This document shows positions 32,295 to 40,496 of a stretch of 64,000 nt of DNA, in pieces. A model generated the notes under the pieces. It was not told where the DNA came from. It searched no databases and saw only the letters and a list, made by a program, of their open reading frames with translations. Each line of letters opens with the position of its first letter. The stretch's first letter is position 1. The position numbers were made by a program, and so were the translations under genes. The stretch is from Actinomadura nitritigenes (GTDB lineage Bacteria > Actinomycetota > Actinomycetes > Streptosporangiales > Streptosporangiaceae). The stretch is taken from NCBI RefSeq assembly GCF_017573545.1, contig NZ_JAGEOK010000023.1:1-64000 (forward strand), in the 5' to 3' direction.

Positions 32295-33400
32295 CGGTGG
32301 CCTCCCAGGGCGGTGAGCGGGTCGACGGAGGTGACGCGGCGCAGGGTGGCGACGGTGCCGAGCACGCCGAGGACGATCAGCAGCCCGGCGGCGGTCGCCA
32401 GGGGCGCGGCCTCCAGGGCGATGGGGACGGTGCGGGACGCGGCGTGCAGCCCGGCGGTGAGGCCGACGCCGACGGCGGTGCCGACGGCGGTGGCCGACAC
32501 CAGCACGACCAGCACCTGCGCGACGGCGTCGCGCACCAGGTACCAGGCGGATCCGCCGAGCGCCCGGACCAGGGCGATCTCCCCTCGGCGCTGGACGGTC
32601 CACACGACGAAGAACGCGGCGACGACCAGCATCGAGATCAGGTACAGGAACACCTTGATCAGGGTCATGGTGGCGGTCTCGGCGGCGAAGCCGGGCGAGG
32701 CGGAGTAGGACTTCTCCTTGGTGAGGACATGCGCGTCGCCGCCGCCGGCGACCGAGGGCGCGGCGTCCAGGGCGATCGCGGTGGCCTGGTGGTAGGCCTG
32801 CTCGGGCGGCGCGCCGGGCAGGCCGTAGTGGACGCGCTGCCAGGTGCGCAGCGGCGCGTAGACGACGGCGACGTGGGTGAAGGACCGGTCGCCGACGGTG
32901 CCGATGACGGGCAGCGCGGCGCCGCTGCGCTCGACCCGCAGGGTGTCGCCGATCCGGACGCCGTCGTCGGCGAGGCGGCTGGAGATCAGCACGCCGTCGG
33001 GGACGGAGCCGAGCGCGCGGCCGGTGGCGGGGCGGGGCGCGATGAAGGAGCCGGGGTCCATGCCGAACACGGCGATGTCGAGGTCCTGGCCGGTGCGGGC
33101 GTCCTTGGCGTGGGCGAGCTGGTTGCCGTAGGCGGCGGCCCTGCGGACGCCGGGCCGCGCCGCCCAGGCGGCGGCGTCGTCGGAGGAGACGGTGCTGCGC
33201 GAGTACAGGTCTCCCTCGACGCCGCGCTGGAAGGCGAAGTGGGTGACGGGCATGGCGCGCAGCGCGGACACGCCGTCGCGGACCAGCCCCGACGACAGGC
33301 CGGTGAGGACGGCGGCGAGCACCGAGATCAGTGCGATCACGGTGCCCATCAGCAGGAAGCGGCCGCGGGCGAACCGCAGGTCGCGGAGGGCGAGGAACAC
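32291..33400 (-). CDS. FtsX-like permease of an ABC exporter
   Basis: 369 residues: an N-terminal transmembrane helix (RGRFLLMGTVIALISVLAAV), a large extracytoplasmic MacB-like domain (about 45-250) and three C-terminal helices, the FtsX/MacB plan of four helices. GTG start at 33400 with GGAG seven bases before it. Usually such pairs export peptides, lipids or macrolides. First gene of the operon; two TetR-type palindromes lie 19-67 bp upstream of its start. Confidence 0.88.
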   Translation of the reverse strand: MFLALRDLRFARGRFLLMGTVIALISVLAAVLTGLSSGLVRDGVSALRAMPVTHFAFQRGVEGDLYSRSTVSSDDAAAWAARPGVRRAAAYGNQLAHAKDARTGQDLDIAVFGMDPGSFIAPRPATGRALGSVPDGVLISSRLADDGVRIGDTLRVERSGAALPVIGTVGDRSFTHVAVVYAPLRTWQRVHYGLPGAPPEQAYHQATAIALDAAPSVAGGGDAHVLTKEKSYSASPGFAAETATMTLIKVFLYLISMLVVAAFFVVWTVQRRGEIALVRALGGSAWYLVRDAVAQVLVVLVSATAVGTAVGVGLTAGLHAASRTVPIALEAAPLATAAGLLIVLGVLGTVATLRRVTSVDPLTALGGHR

Positions 33401-33418
33401 GGAGGGGCTCCGGGGATA

Positions 33419-33467
33419 GTTGGCGACACTGTGTCGCCAACCTTATGATGGCGACACGATGTCGCCA
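33419..33467. promoter_or_regulatory. Two TGGCGACA...TGTCGCCA operators
   Basis: The first palindrome (33419-33441) has arms GTTGGCGACAC and GTGTCGCCAAC around a single base, and the second (33449-33467) is TGGCGACA-CGA-TGTCGCCA. Both lie upstream of the permease start. The motif TGGCGACA-N3-TGTCGCCA is the kind bound by TetR repressors; the cognate gene is probably the third gene of the operon. Confidence 0.8.
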
Positions 33468-33480
33468 AAGCGGGGGGGGG

Positions 33481-34788
33481 TCACTTCCGGTGCCGGAGCC
33501 GCCCGAGCCACCGCCGCGCCCATCGCCGCGCCCACTGCGGTGCGCGCCGGGCGCGCCGGGCGCGCCGGGCCGGTGTCGTCCGGGTCAGCGGGTGCTCCTC
33601 CACCTCGTAGCGGCGGACGTAGGCGCCGGCGAACGCCTGCACGCTCGCGCCGAACGGCAGCGCCACCAGCACCCCGACCGGCCCGGCGACCGCCACCCCG
33701 GCCAGCACGAGCCCGAACGCGACCGCGGGGTGCATGTCCAGCGTCCGGGCGGTGATGCGGGGCTGCAGCAGGTAGTTCTCCACCTGCTGGTAGGCGATGA
33801 TGAACAGCAGCGTCCACAGCGCCGTCGACGGCGAGCGGGTCAGCGCGATCAGCACCGGCACCGCGCCCGCCAGGTAGGTGCCGACCGCCGGGATGAACTG
33901 CGACACCACCCCCACCCACAGCGCCAGCGTCACCGCGTACGGCACTCCGAGGCCGGCGAGCGCGATGTAGTGCGCGACGGCGGAGATCAGCGCCAGCAGC
34001 GCGCGCGAGTAGATGTAGCCGCCGGTCTTGTCGATCGCGATCTCCCAGGCCCGCAGCACGGCGCGCTGCCGGTGCGGCGGCAGCAGCGAGCACACCGTCC
34101 GGCGCAGCTGCGGGCCCTGCGCCGACAGGTAGAAGGTGAACAGCAGCACCCCGAGCGCCTTGAAGACCACCCCGAACGCGGTGGTGCCGATCCCCCACAC
34201 GTTCCGCGCGAGGCCCGACACGTGCCGCGACAGCGTGCCCGTCACCGTCGGGAGCCGCTGGAACAGGGTGTCGCGCGACAGGCGGGTGCCGAAGGTGGCG
34301 TTGATCCAGTCGATGACGTGCCGGACGTAGCCGGGGAACCCGTTGATCAGATGGCTGCTCTGGGTGGCCAGCAGCGACCCGATGCCGCCGACGAACCCGG
34401 CGAGCAGCACGGCGATCACCACGAACATCAGCGCGGTGGCGGCGCCGCGCCGCCATCCGCGGGCGGCCAGCCGGTTGACCGCGGGCTCGATCGCGAACGC
34501 CAGGAACAGCGAGACCAGCACGAGCAGCAGCAGGCCGCGCAGCCGTGCCAGCAGCCACAGCAGCGCCAGGAACGCCAGCGTGATCACCCAGGCGAGCGCG
34601 AACGCCCGGGGCAGCCACGGCGGCATCCGCCGCGGGCCGGGCCCGCCGGCCCCGGCCGGAGCCGTCCCCGGCGGCACCGGCGGTCCGGGAGGCGCGGGCT
34701 GTGCGGGCTGTGCGGGCGCCGGGGGCGGCGCGTCGGGCGGGACGTCGGCGGGCTCGTACGCGGGCCTGTCGCCGGGCGTCTGCGGCAT
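33481..34788 (-). CDS. AI-2E family transporter
   Basis: 435 residues. A proline-rich cytosolic N-terminus (about 1-55) precedes eight hydrophobic segments arranged as in the AI-2 exporter-like family (PF01594); LWVGVVSQFIPAVGTYLAGA and YQQVENYLLQPRITARTL are signature regions. The C-terminal tail is very basic (RRARRARRAPQWARRWARRW), likely membrane- or nucleic-acid-facing. Substrates of actinomycete members are unknown; autoinducer-2 export cannot be assumed. A run of nine Gs lies 1 bp after its stop codon. Confidence 0.9.
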   Translation of the reverse strand: MPQTPGDRPAYEPADVPPDAPPPAPAQPAQPAPPGPPVPPGTAPAGAGGPGPRRMPPWLPRAFALAWVITLAFLALLWLLARLRGLLLLVLVSLFLAFAIEPAVNRLAARGWRRGAATALMFVVIAVLLAGFVGGIGSLLATQSSHLINGFPGYVRHVIDWINATFGTRLSRDTLFQRLPTVTGTLSRHVSGLARNVWGIGTTAFGVVFKALGVLLFTFYLSAQGPQLRRTVCSLLPPHRQRAVLRAWEIAIDKTGGYIYSRALLALISAVAHYIALAGLGVPYAVTLALWVGVVSQFIPAVGTYLAGAVPVLIALTRSPSTALWTLLFIIAYQQVENYLLQPRITARTLDMHPAVAFGLVLAGVAVAGPVGVLVALPFGASVQAFAGAYVRRYEVEEHPLTRTTPARRARRARRAPQWARRWARRWLGRLRHRK

Positions 34789-34996
34789 GGCCGCACGCTA
34801 ACCGCGCGCGTGGCCCGTCCCCGGCCGCACGCGCCGCCTTTGCCGAGACTTCAGCCGCCGCCCATGCCGGGCCGCGGTGCTCACGGGACGGGCGGGCAAA
34901 GAAAGGTCGACTCTGCCTTGCCCCGCGATCCGGATAGCGGCGCGCGTGCACGGGAACGCCCCGCGGGACGCACCGACACATCTGGGGGTTCACGGC

Positions 34997-35824
34997 ATGG
35001 CGTTCGTCACGACGCGCGACGGCAACGAGATCTACTACAAGGACTGGGGTTCGGGAGCCCCGGTGGTGTTCATCCACGGATGGCCGCTGAACGCCGACGC
35101 GTGGGAGGACCAGATGAAGGCGGTGGCCGACGCCGGGTACCGCGGCATCGCCCACGACCGGCGCGGGCACGGCCGCTCGTCGCAGCCGTGGGACGGCTAC
35201 GACTTCGACACCTTCGCCGACGACCTCGCCGACCTGCTCGGCGCCCTCGATCTGCGGGACGTCACGCTGGTGGCGCACTCGATGGGCGGCGGGGAGCTGG
35301 CCCGCTACATCGGCCGGCACGGCACGGGGCGGGTCGCCAAGGCCGTGCTGCTGTCGGCGATCCCGCCGCTGATGCTGCGGACCGACGCCAATCCCGAGGG
35401 CGTCCCGGCGCAGGTGTTCGAGGACATCAAGGCCGGGATCCTGAAGGAGCGGTCGCAGTTCTGGAAGGACAGCTCGGAGGCGTTCTTCGGCGCGAACCGC
35501 CCGGGCAACAAGGTGACGCAGGGCAACCGGGACGCGTTCTGGTTCATGGCGATGCACGAGAGCATCAAGGCGGGCGTGGACTGCACGACGGCGTTCGCGG
35601 AGACCGACTTCACCGAGGACCTGAAGAAGTTCGACGTGCCGACGCTGGTCGTGCACGGCGACGACGACCAGATCGTCCCGATCGACGCGACCGGCCGCAA
35701 GTCCGCGCAGATCATTCCGGACGCGACGCTGAAGGTCTACGAGGGCGGGTCGCACGGCATCGCGATGGTGCCGGGCGACAAGGAGCGCTTCAACCGGGAC
35801 CTGCTGGAGTTCCTGGCCGCCTGA
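34997..35824 (+). CDS. Alpha/beta hydrolase, non-heme chloroperoxidase type
   Basis: 275 residues. Oxyanion region FIHGWPLNADAWEDQ, nucleophile S in VAHSMGGGELARY, acid D in VHGDDDQIVPID, and histidine in EGGSHGIAMVPGD complete the triad. This subgroup was named for cofactor-free bromo/chloroperoxidases that make peracids, though most act as esterases. The ATG at 34997 follows GGGGG weakly; longer readings lack support. Ends at a long inverted repeat shared with the convergent SnoaL gene. Confidence 0.9.
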   Translation: MAFVTTRDGNEIYYKDWGSGAPVVFIHGWPLNADAWEDQMKAVADAGYRGIAHDRRGHGRSSQPWDGYDFDTFADDLADLLGALDLRDVTLVAHSMGGGELARYIGRHGTGRVAKAVLLSAIPPLMLRTDANPEGVPAQVFEDIKAGILKERSQFWKDSSEAFFGANRPGNKVTQGNRDAFWFMAMHESIKAGVDCTTAFAETDFTEDLKKFDVPTLVVHGDDDQIVPIDATGRKSAQIIPDATLKVYEGGSHGIAMVPGDKERFNRDLLEFLAA

Positions 35825-35845
35825 GCCCTCCGCCTCCGCCGCGGA

Positions 35846-35894
35846 GCCCGTGCCCGTCCGGGCGCGGGCGCCCGTGCCCGGGACGGGCACGGGC
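35846..35894. terminator. Long inverted repeat between convergent genes
   Basis: Arms GCCCGTGCCCGTCC (35846-35859) and GGACGGGCACGGGC (35881-35894) are perfect 14-mers; the 21-base centre can itself pair (GGGCGC/GCGCCC). It lies 22 bp after the hydrolase stop. Confidence 0.65.
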
Positions 35895-35899
35895 GGGCG

Positions 35900-36259
35900 T
35901 CAGCGGGCGGGGGCGACGAACTCCGGCTGGTCGAGGACGCGGAGCCAGCTGCCGTCGGGCTGGCGGCGGGCGACCTGCGCGCGGGCGCCGGCGCCGTCCT
36001 TGGGCGGGGTGGAGGTGAGCGCGAGGTCGCCGCTGACGAGGGTGGGAAGCGGCTCCTCGGGCTCGAAGTGCGGGCGTCCGGCGAGCACCTTCTCCCACAG
36101 GGCGCGGATCGCGTCGCGGCCGACGGTCCGCGAGCCGGGCGGGTAGGCCAGCACGGCGTCCTCCTCGTAGAGCGCGGCGACCCCGGCGGCGTCGCCGGCG
36201 TTGGAGCGCTCGACGAACAGGCGGGTGATGTCCTCGGGGCGCATGGCCTTCTCGTCCAT
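35900..36259 (-). CDS. SnoaL/NTF2-like protein (ketosteroid isomerase fold)
   Basis: 119 residues from the ATG at 36259, which has GGGAGGAC five bases upstream. Family-typical elements: ITRLFVERSNAGDAAGVAAL, YEEDAVLAYPPGSRTVGRDA and a C-terminal WLRVLDQPEF. The NTF2 cup often binds a small hydrophobic ligand; enzymatic function is unknown. Divergent from a thioesterase with a short palindrome (36334-36350) between. Confidence 0.85.
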   Translation of the reverse strand: MDEKAMRPEDITRLFVERSNAGDAAGVAALYEEDAVLAYPPGSRTVGRDAIRALWEKVLAGRPHFEPEEPLPTLVSGDLALTSTPPKDGAGARAQVARRQPDGSWLRVLDQPEFVAPAR

Positions 36260-36333
36260 GGTGTCCTCCCTGGTCGGCCGGTGTTTCACCTCCCATGCTG
36301 GTCGCTCGCCGTACAGAAGTCCAAAAGATAGTT

Positions 36334-36350
36334 CTTCTGAACATCAGAAG
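36334..36350. promoter_or_regulatory. Palindrome CTTCTGA-ACA-TCAGAAG
   Basis: A perfect 7-3-7 palindrome in the AT-richer 180-bp divergent region between the SnoaL and thioesterase genes, with an additional CAGAAG half-site at about 36314-36319. Likely a repressor or activator site; no regulator gene is adjacent. Confidence 0.6.
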
Positions 36351-36440
36351 CTCTGCTTATGCTCTCGGTGGGCCGGGACGGGGTCTCCCGTGCGGCATGG
36401 GCCGCCGCCGGTGCCGCACGGTGCGGCAGGATGTGGCGGT

Positions 36441-36884
36441 ATGGGGCAGATCTTCAGTCATCAGCTGCGGGTGCGGTACAGCGAGTGCGACCAGCAGGGC
36501 GTGGTGTTCAACGGCCACTACCTGTTCTTCTACGACGTGGCGCTCACGGAGTTCTGGCGGGCGGCGGTGTGCGGGCCGGACGAGATGGTGGGCGCGGGCT
36601 ACGACCTGGTGGTGGCGGAGGCGCGGATCCGGTACCGGGAGGGCGCGCGGTTCGACGACCTGGTGGACGTGGAGATGCCGGTCGCGCATCTGGGCACGAC
36701 GAGCATGGTGGTGCGTCCGCGGTTCGTGGTGGGCGGGCGGCTGATGGCCGACGGCGAGGTCCGGCACGTGTTCGTCGACCCGCGCTCCAAGTCCAAGCGG
36801 GAGATGCCGGGGGACGTGCGGGCGGCGCTCGCGCCCTACCTGGAGGAGACGGGACAGGCGGCCGGCACCGGGTCAGGTTCTTGA
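36441..36884 (+). CDS. Hotdog-fold acyl-CoA thioesterase (YbgC/4HBT type)
   Basis: 147 residues. The family motif RVRYSECDQQGVVFNGHYLF contains the catalytic aspartate in CDQQG followed by N-x-x-Y; the central beta strands IRYREGARFDDLVDVEM and MVVRPRFVV fit the 4HBT hotdog. It cleaves acyl-CoA thioesters, with aromatic or short-chain acyl-CoA most likely. Start at the ATG 36441; the longer reading is unsupported and crosses the palindrome region. Confidence 0.88.
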   Translation: MGQIFSHQLRVRYSECDQQGVVFNGHYLFFYDVALTEFWRAAVCGPDEMVGAGYDLVVAEARIRYREGARFDDLVDVEMPVAHLGTTSMVVRPRFVVGGRLMADGEVRHVFVDPRSKSKREMPGDVRAALAPYLEETGQAAGTGSGS

Positions 36885-36992
36885 TCGCTTTGCGACGTGT
36901 CGAGCGTCGTGCGAGATCCGAACTTGGAATCCGGGTTCACGCCTGACGGGTCCGGCTCAGTTCCCGTGGGTCCGATTCAACTGGGTGGGGGG

Positions 36993-37030
36993 CGCCCGGG
37001 GCAACCCCTTTTCCTGGGCAGTCCCGGGCG
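36993..37030. terminator. Inverted repeat between thioesterase and ARPP-1-like gene
   Basis: CGCCCGGG (36993-37000) and CCCGGGCG (37023-37030) pair, enclosing a small GGGG-CAA-CCCC hairpin followed by TTTT on the plus strand. It could end transcription from both sides. Confidence 0.45.
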
Positions 37031-37039
37031 GGGCGGTGG

Positions 37040-38011
37040 TCAGCGGGCGAACAGGGAGGCGTAGACGGCGCGGTCGCCGTCGGTGACGACCTGCCCGGCC
37101 AGGTGCGGGCCGGTGACGGTGGACAGCCGCAGGTCCAGGTAGCGCTCCTCCTCCCGCACCTGGACGGGGTCGTGGAGTTCGGCGGGGCAGGCGGCGGCGA
37201 GCCGGCCGGCGATGTCGGTGAGGCGGGCGGCGCGGTCGCGGTCCAGGGCGGCGCGCAGTTCGGTGAGGGTGCCGGCGTCGTAGGGGACGGCGGGCGCGGG
37301 TGCGGGTTCGGCGCGCCAGGCGGCGACGCCGTAGGCGAAGCAGGCCAGGGCGGGCCACATCTCGGCGAAGTACCGCGGGTCGGGGCAGATCTCCAGGCCG
37401 GCGAAGCGTCCGGCGACCAGGAACAGCGCGCCGACCTGTCCGGGCTGGGGTTCCAGGCGGCTCTGGAACTGGGTGAGGACGGGCCGCTTGCGGGACAGGA
37501 TCTGCTCGAGGTGGCCGCGGCGGGGCAGCCCGCAGCGGTGGTTGAGCTCGGCGATGTCGTCCCACAGCTTGGCGTAGCCGTGGACGTCGCGCAGTTGCAG
37601 GGCGCGGGCGCGCAGCTCGCCGGGGAGCACGAAGAACCACTGGTCGCGTCCGGTGAGGTAGCCGCCCTGGGTCTGCTGGACGCAGCAGGCGTCCTCGAAC
37701 AGCAGCTTCTGGCCGGGGGCGAGGAACGCCGACCGGCACAGCGCGTGGTTCTGGGCGGCGTCCTGGACGTAGCCGATGTGCAGCGGGACGATCGCGACGC
37801 CGTCGGAGGCGCCGTTGCGCAGTTCGAGGCGTCCGTAGCCGGTGACGCGCGACAGCTTCAGCCCGGTGCGGGGCGGGACGAAGCCGGGGCGGGCGGGGCC
37901 GGAGACCGGCACCATGGTGAGCGCGCCGGCCTGCTGCGGGGTGCCGAGGCGGTGCCCGGCGAGGCTGAGCGGGCCGGGCAGCAGGGTGTCGAGCGCCGTC
38001 ATCTCGGTCAT
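37040..38011 (-). CDS. ARPP-1-like domain protein
   Basis: 323 residues, soluble. The first 110 residues resemble the ARPP-1 domain (a domain found next to ADP-ribosylglycohydrolase, rhodanese and phosphatase genes): GALTMVPVSGP, then LKLSRVTGYGRLELRNG, YVQDAAQNHALCRSAFLAPG and LLFEDACCVQQTQGGYL, which parallel the family's VPL, AKQNR, VPAG and SCVEQGRW steps. The remainder has no motif I recognise. No enzymatic residues are assignable; the biochemical role of the family is unknown. AAAGGAG lies eight bases before the ATG. It follows a vWA protein gene by 144 bp in the same direction, so the two are probably an operon. Family assignment is moderate. Confidence 0.5.
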   Translation of the reverse strand: MTEMTALDTLLPGPLSLAGHRLGTPQQAGALTMVPVSGPARPGFVPPRTGLKLSRVTGYGRLELRNGASDGVAIVPLHIGYVQDAAQNHALCRSAFLAPGQKLLFEDACCVQQTQGGYLTGRDQWFFVLPGELRARALQLRDVHGYAKLWDDIAELNHRCGLPRRGHLEQILSRKRPVLTQFQSRLEPQPGQVGALFLVAGRFAGLEICPDPRYFAEMWPALACFAYGVAAWRAEPAPAPAVPYDAGTLTELRAALDRDRAARLTDIAGRLAAACPAELHDPVQVREEERYLDLRLSTVTGPHLAGQVVTDGDRAVYASLFAR

Positions 38012-38090
38012 GCGGTGCTCCTTTCGTTCGTGGCGGCCGAGGGCCGCTCCCCGGGAAGGCGCGCGGGCGGCCGCGGAGGGCGGCGTGCGG

Positions 38091-38120
38091 GGCCGTGCGG
38101 GGCCGTGCGCGGCCGTGCGC
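38091..38120. repeat. Three tandem decamers GGCCGTGCGS
   Basis: The decamer GGCCGTGCG(G/C) occurs three times head to tail, between the vWA and ARPP-1-like genes. The G+C-rich array could fold or simply be replication slippage. Confidence 0.5.
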
Positions 38121-38155
38121 GGCCTTTCGGGGAGGTGGTCGGGCCGGGGGGCGGT

Positions 38156-39556
38156 TCAGGCGGCGAGGGCGGCGGTGAGGTCGGCCGCCTGCCGGTCCAG
38201 GGCGTCTAGGCGGTCGTGCAGGGCGGCGCGCAGCCAGGGGCGGCCCGCGGGGCAGTGCGCGAACATCCAGGGCAGCAGGGCGGTGAAGTCGTCCTGGTGC
38301 CAGAACCCGCGCTGCGGCAGGGACGGGGCGGGGCGGCGCAGGGTCAGGTCGTCGGCGGCGGTGAACAGGGCGTGGCAGAACACCACGGGGGTGGTGACGC
38401 CCGCGCGCGGGAGGGTGGCGACGACGCGGGCGAGGTCGCCGGGGAACCGGTTCTCGTAGCCGTCGGAGACGACGGCGACCAGGTCGGGGCCGGTGCCGAG
38501 GGCGTCCAGGACGCCGGTGGCGAGGTCGGTGGCGCCGCGGGGGGCGCGTTCGTCGCCGCCGACCTCGACGACCTCGAGCCGGTCGCAGACCCGCGACAGC
38601 AGCATCCGCAGCGCGGCGGCCTGCGACAGCACGGCCCATTCGCGTTCGCCGTAGCCGCGCATGGACGCCGAGGCGTCCAGGACGAGCGCGACGGTCCCGG
38701 GGAAGCGGGGGAAGGGGCGGGCGGCGTCGTCGACGTAGCGGCCGAGGGCGGCGTACAGGTCCTCGGCGGGTCCGCCCCGGTACAGGTGGACGAGGGTGGC
38801 GGCGATGTCGCCGCGGTTCGTGGCGGTGACGGTCGGGGGCGGTTCGCGGGCGGTGTCGAGGGTGAGGGCGGGCTCGTCGGGCAGCGCCCGCGCCGTGCCG
38901 CTCGCGGTTCCGGTGCCTGTCGCGGTGCTCGTCGTGGTGCCGGTTCCGGTGAGGCGGGCGGCGGTGCCGGTGGGCGGTGCGGCGTAGAGGGCCTGGACGC
39001 GGGCGGGCGCGGCGGCGGGGACGGCGAGGAAGCGCAGCAGGCGGCGCCGCAGGTAGTCCGAGGCGGTGTCGCCGTCCTCGATGCGGCGGGCGCAGCCGCG
39101 GGCGGCGGTCTTGCCGAGCGCGTGCTCGAAGCAGTCGAGCAGGGCGGGGCGGCGGGCCGCGATGAGGGCGTCGGCGTCGGGGTGCTCCAGCACGAAGCGC
39201 AGCACGGTGCGGGTGGTGTGCTTGTGGTTGGCGCGCAGCCGGCGCAGCGCGAGCAGGACGGTGATGACGTGCGCGGGCGGCAGCGCCAGCGTCAGGACGC
39301 GGGCGAGGCGCGCGAGGGTGTCGCGGGTGGCGCCGTCGAGACCGGCCTGGGAGGCGGCGAGGGTCTGCAGCAGGACGCGGGCGCGCTGCCAGGGCAGCGC
39401 GCCGGGGGCGAGGGCCAGCAGCGCGTAGTGCTCGGGGCCGGCGGCGTGGGCGGCGCGGTGCAGGTCCGCGTCGTCCCAGCGCAGGGTGCCGCCCCGGGGC
39501 AGGGTCAGCGGGGTGTCGTGGGTCTGCAGGTGGGCAAGGAACGTGGGGGTGTCCAT
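38156..39556 (-). CDS. vWA-domain protein with helical, TROVE-like N-terminus
   Basis: 466 residues. Residues about 1-190 are helical (ALRRLRANHKHTTRTVLRFV and similar) and recall TROVE/Ro60-type repeats, though this is only a visual impression. A Thr/Gly linker (about 195-225) leads to a vWA domain with an intact MIDAS: D294-A-S296-A-S298 in LVLDASASMRGYGE, the threonine in GATDLATGV and the aspartate in VVSDGYENR. A cation-dependent ligand-binding switch is likely. It precedes an ARPP-1-like gene in the same direction. GGAGG before the ATG at 39556 lies in the loop of a 10-bp hairpin. Confidence 0.7.
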   Translation of the reverse strand: MDTPTFLAHLQTHDTPLTLPRGGTLRWDDADLHRAAHAAGPEHYALLALAPGALPWQRARVLLQTLAASQAGLDGATRDTLARLARVLTLALPPAHVITVLLALRRLRANHKHTTRTVLRFVLEHPDADALIAARRPALLDCFEHALGKTAARGCARRIEDGDTASDYLRRRLLRFLAVPAAAPARVQALYAAPPTGTAARLTGTGTTTSTATGTGTASGTARALPDEPALTLDTAREPPPTVTATNRGDIAATLVHLYRGGPAEDLYAALGRYVDDAARPFPRFPGTVALVLDASASMRGYGEREWAVLSQAAALRMLLSRVCDRLEVVEVGGDERAPRGATDLATGVLDALGTGPDLVAVVSDGYENRFPGDLARVVATLPRAGVTTPVVFCHALFTAADDLTLRRPAPSLPQRGFWHQDDFTALLPWMFAHCPAGRPWLRAALHDRLDALDRQAADLTAALAA

Positions 39557-39581
39557 GATTGATCGCCTCCGCAATCATGGA
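39552..39581. promoter_or_regulatory. 10-10-10 inverted repeat over the vWA start codon
   Basis: TCCATGATTG (39552-39561) and CAATCATGGA (39572-39581) are perfect inverted repeats separated by 10 bases. On the mRNA the ribosome-binding GGAGG lies in the loop and the AUG in the stem. It can be an operator or a translation-control hairpin. Confidence 0.6.
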
Positions 39582-39611
39582 TTTTAGGAACGCCGCGGAG
39601 TGCGTTGACAC

Positions 39612-40397
39612 TCATTTTTCCGGCGAGCGCGGCGAGCGGGTGCCGCGCTGGGCGTCCTCGCCGGGCCGCCGACCCGGGCCCGTGCCGGTTCCCGGATCGG
39701 TTCCGGGGGTGGTCGCGGGGGTGTCGGCGGGGCCGGGTCTGGGGGCGTAGTCGCCGATGCCGTGCTCCAGCATGCCGAAGGCGCGGGCGGCGGAGGCGTA
39801 GACGTCGTCGCGCATCTCGTGGAGGGTCTCACCGGCGCGTTTGCGGGCGGCGATCTCCTCGATGAGGACGCCCTGGGCGGCGTAGATCATCGCGGCGGCG
39901 ACGCGGGGGGTGATGTCGTCGGGGCCGGCGCCGGTCTCCTCGGCGAGGACGCCTGCGAGGGCGTCCTTGAGCCGCTCGCCGAGTTCGCGCATGCGGGCGG
40001 TGAGGGCGGGGCTGTCGCGGACGGTCTTCAGCCAGACCTCCGAGCCCTCGTGGAAGGCGGTCCGATAGTCGCCCTCGTCCAGGCCCTCGAAGAAGCGGCG
40101 GCGGAACACCGCGACGACGCCCTCGCCGGGGCGGCGGTCGCGGAACGCCTGCCCGGCGGCCTCGATCAGCTCGCCCTGGCGGTCGAAGAACAGGTCCTCC
40201 TTGGTCTTGAAGTAGTTGAAGACCGTGTTGACCGACACGTCGGCGGTGCGGGCGACGTCGGCGACGGTGACGTTGTCGAAGCCGCGCGTGATGAACAGCC
40301 CGGTGGCGATGTCGGCGATGCGGCGGCGGGTCTCGCGCTTCTTGCGCTCGCGCAGCCCCGGACCGGGCCCGGGCCGCCGGTCGATCTCCTTGCCCAT
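39612..40397 (-). CDS. TetR-family regulator of the DrrAB-type ABC exporter
   Basis: 261 residues from the ATG at 40397. HTH at about 30-75: FDNVTVADVARTADVSVNTV then FNYFKTKEDLFFDR, typical TetR. The C-terminal 50 residues are Pro/Gly/Thr-rich and probably disordered, unusual for the family. Divergent from an ABC exporter across a 100-bp region holding a tandem repeat (40419-40453), so it probably represses that exporter. Confidence 0.88.
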   Translation of the reverse strand: MGKEIDRRPGPGPGLRERKKRETRRRIADIATGLFITRGFDNVTVADVARTADVSVNTVFNYFKTKEDLFFDRQGELIEAAGQAFRDRRPGEGVVAVFRRRFFEGLDEGDYRTAFHEGSEVWLKTVRDSPALTARMRELGERLKDALAGVLAEETGAGPDDITPRVAAAMIYAAQGVLIEEIAARKRAGETLHEMRDDVYASAARAFGMLEHGIGDYAPRPGPADTPATTPGTDPGTGTGPGRRPGEDAQRGTRSPRSPEK

Positions 40398-40418
40398 GCC
40401 CGGGATCCTACCTTCGCT

Positions 40419-40453
40419 GGTATGACTAAAAAATTGGTGTGACTGAAAAATTG
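40419..40453. promoter_or_regulatory. Tandem direct repeat GGTRTGACTRAAAAATTG
   Basis: The 18-mer occurs at 40419-40436 and 40436-40453 (two differences), a 17-bp period, in an AT-rich island between the tetR gene and the ABC exporter. It fits a cooperative operator or a sigma-factor -10/-35 duplicate. Confidence 0.7.
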
Positions 40454-40496
40454 TGGTTACTCTACTGCGCGAGTCGTTCCCCCATCGGAGGTCATC

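Noticed and set aside
33331..36018. An 895-codon plus-strand open frame
   Set aside because: Shadow of the minus-strand AI-2E gene and the frame next to the hydrolase; no conserved motif.
38091..38120. GGCCGTGCG decamers as a regulatory array
   Set aside because: Only three copies in G+C-rich DNA, no symmetry; slippage is the simpler explanation.
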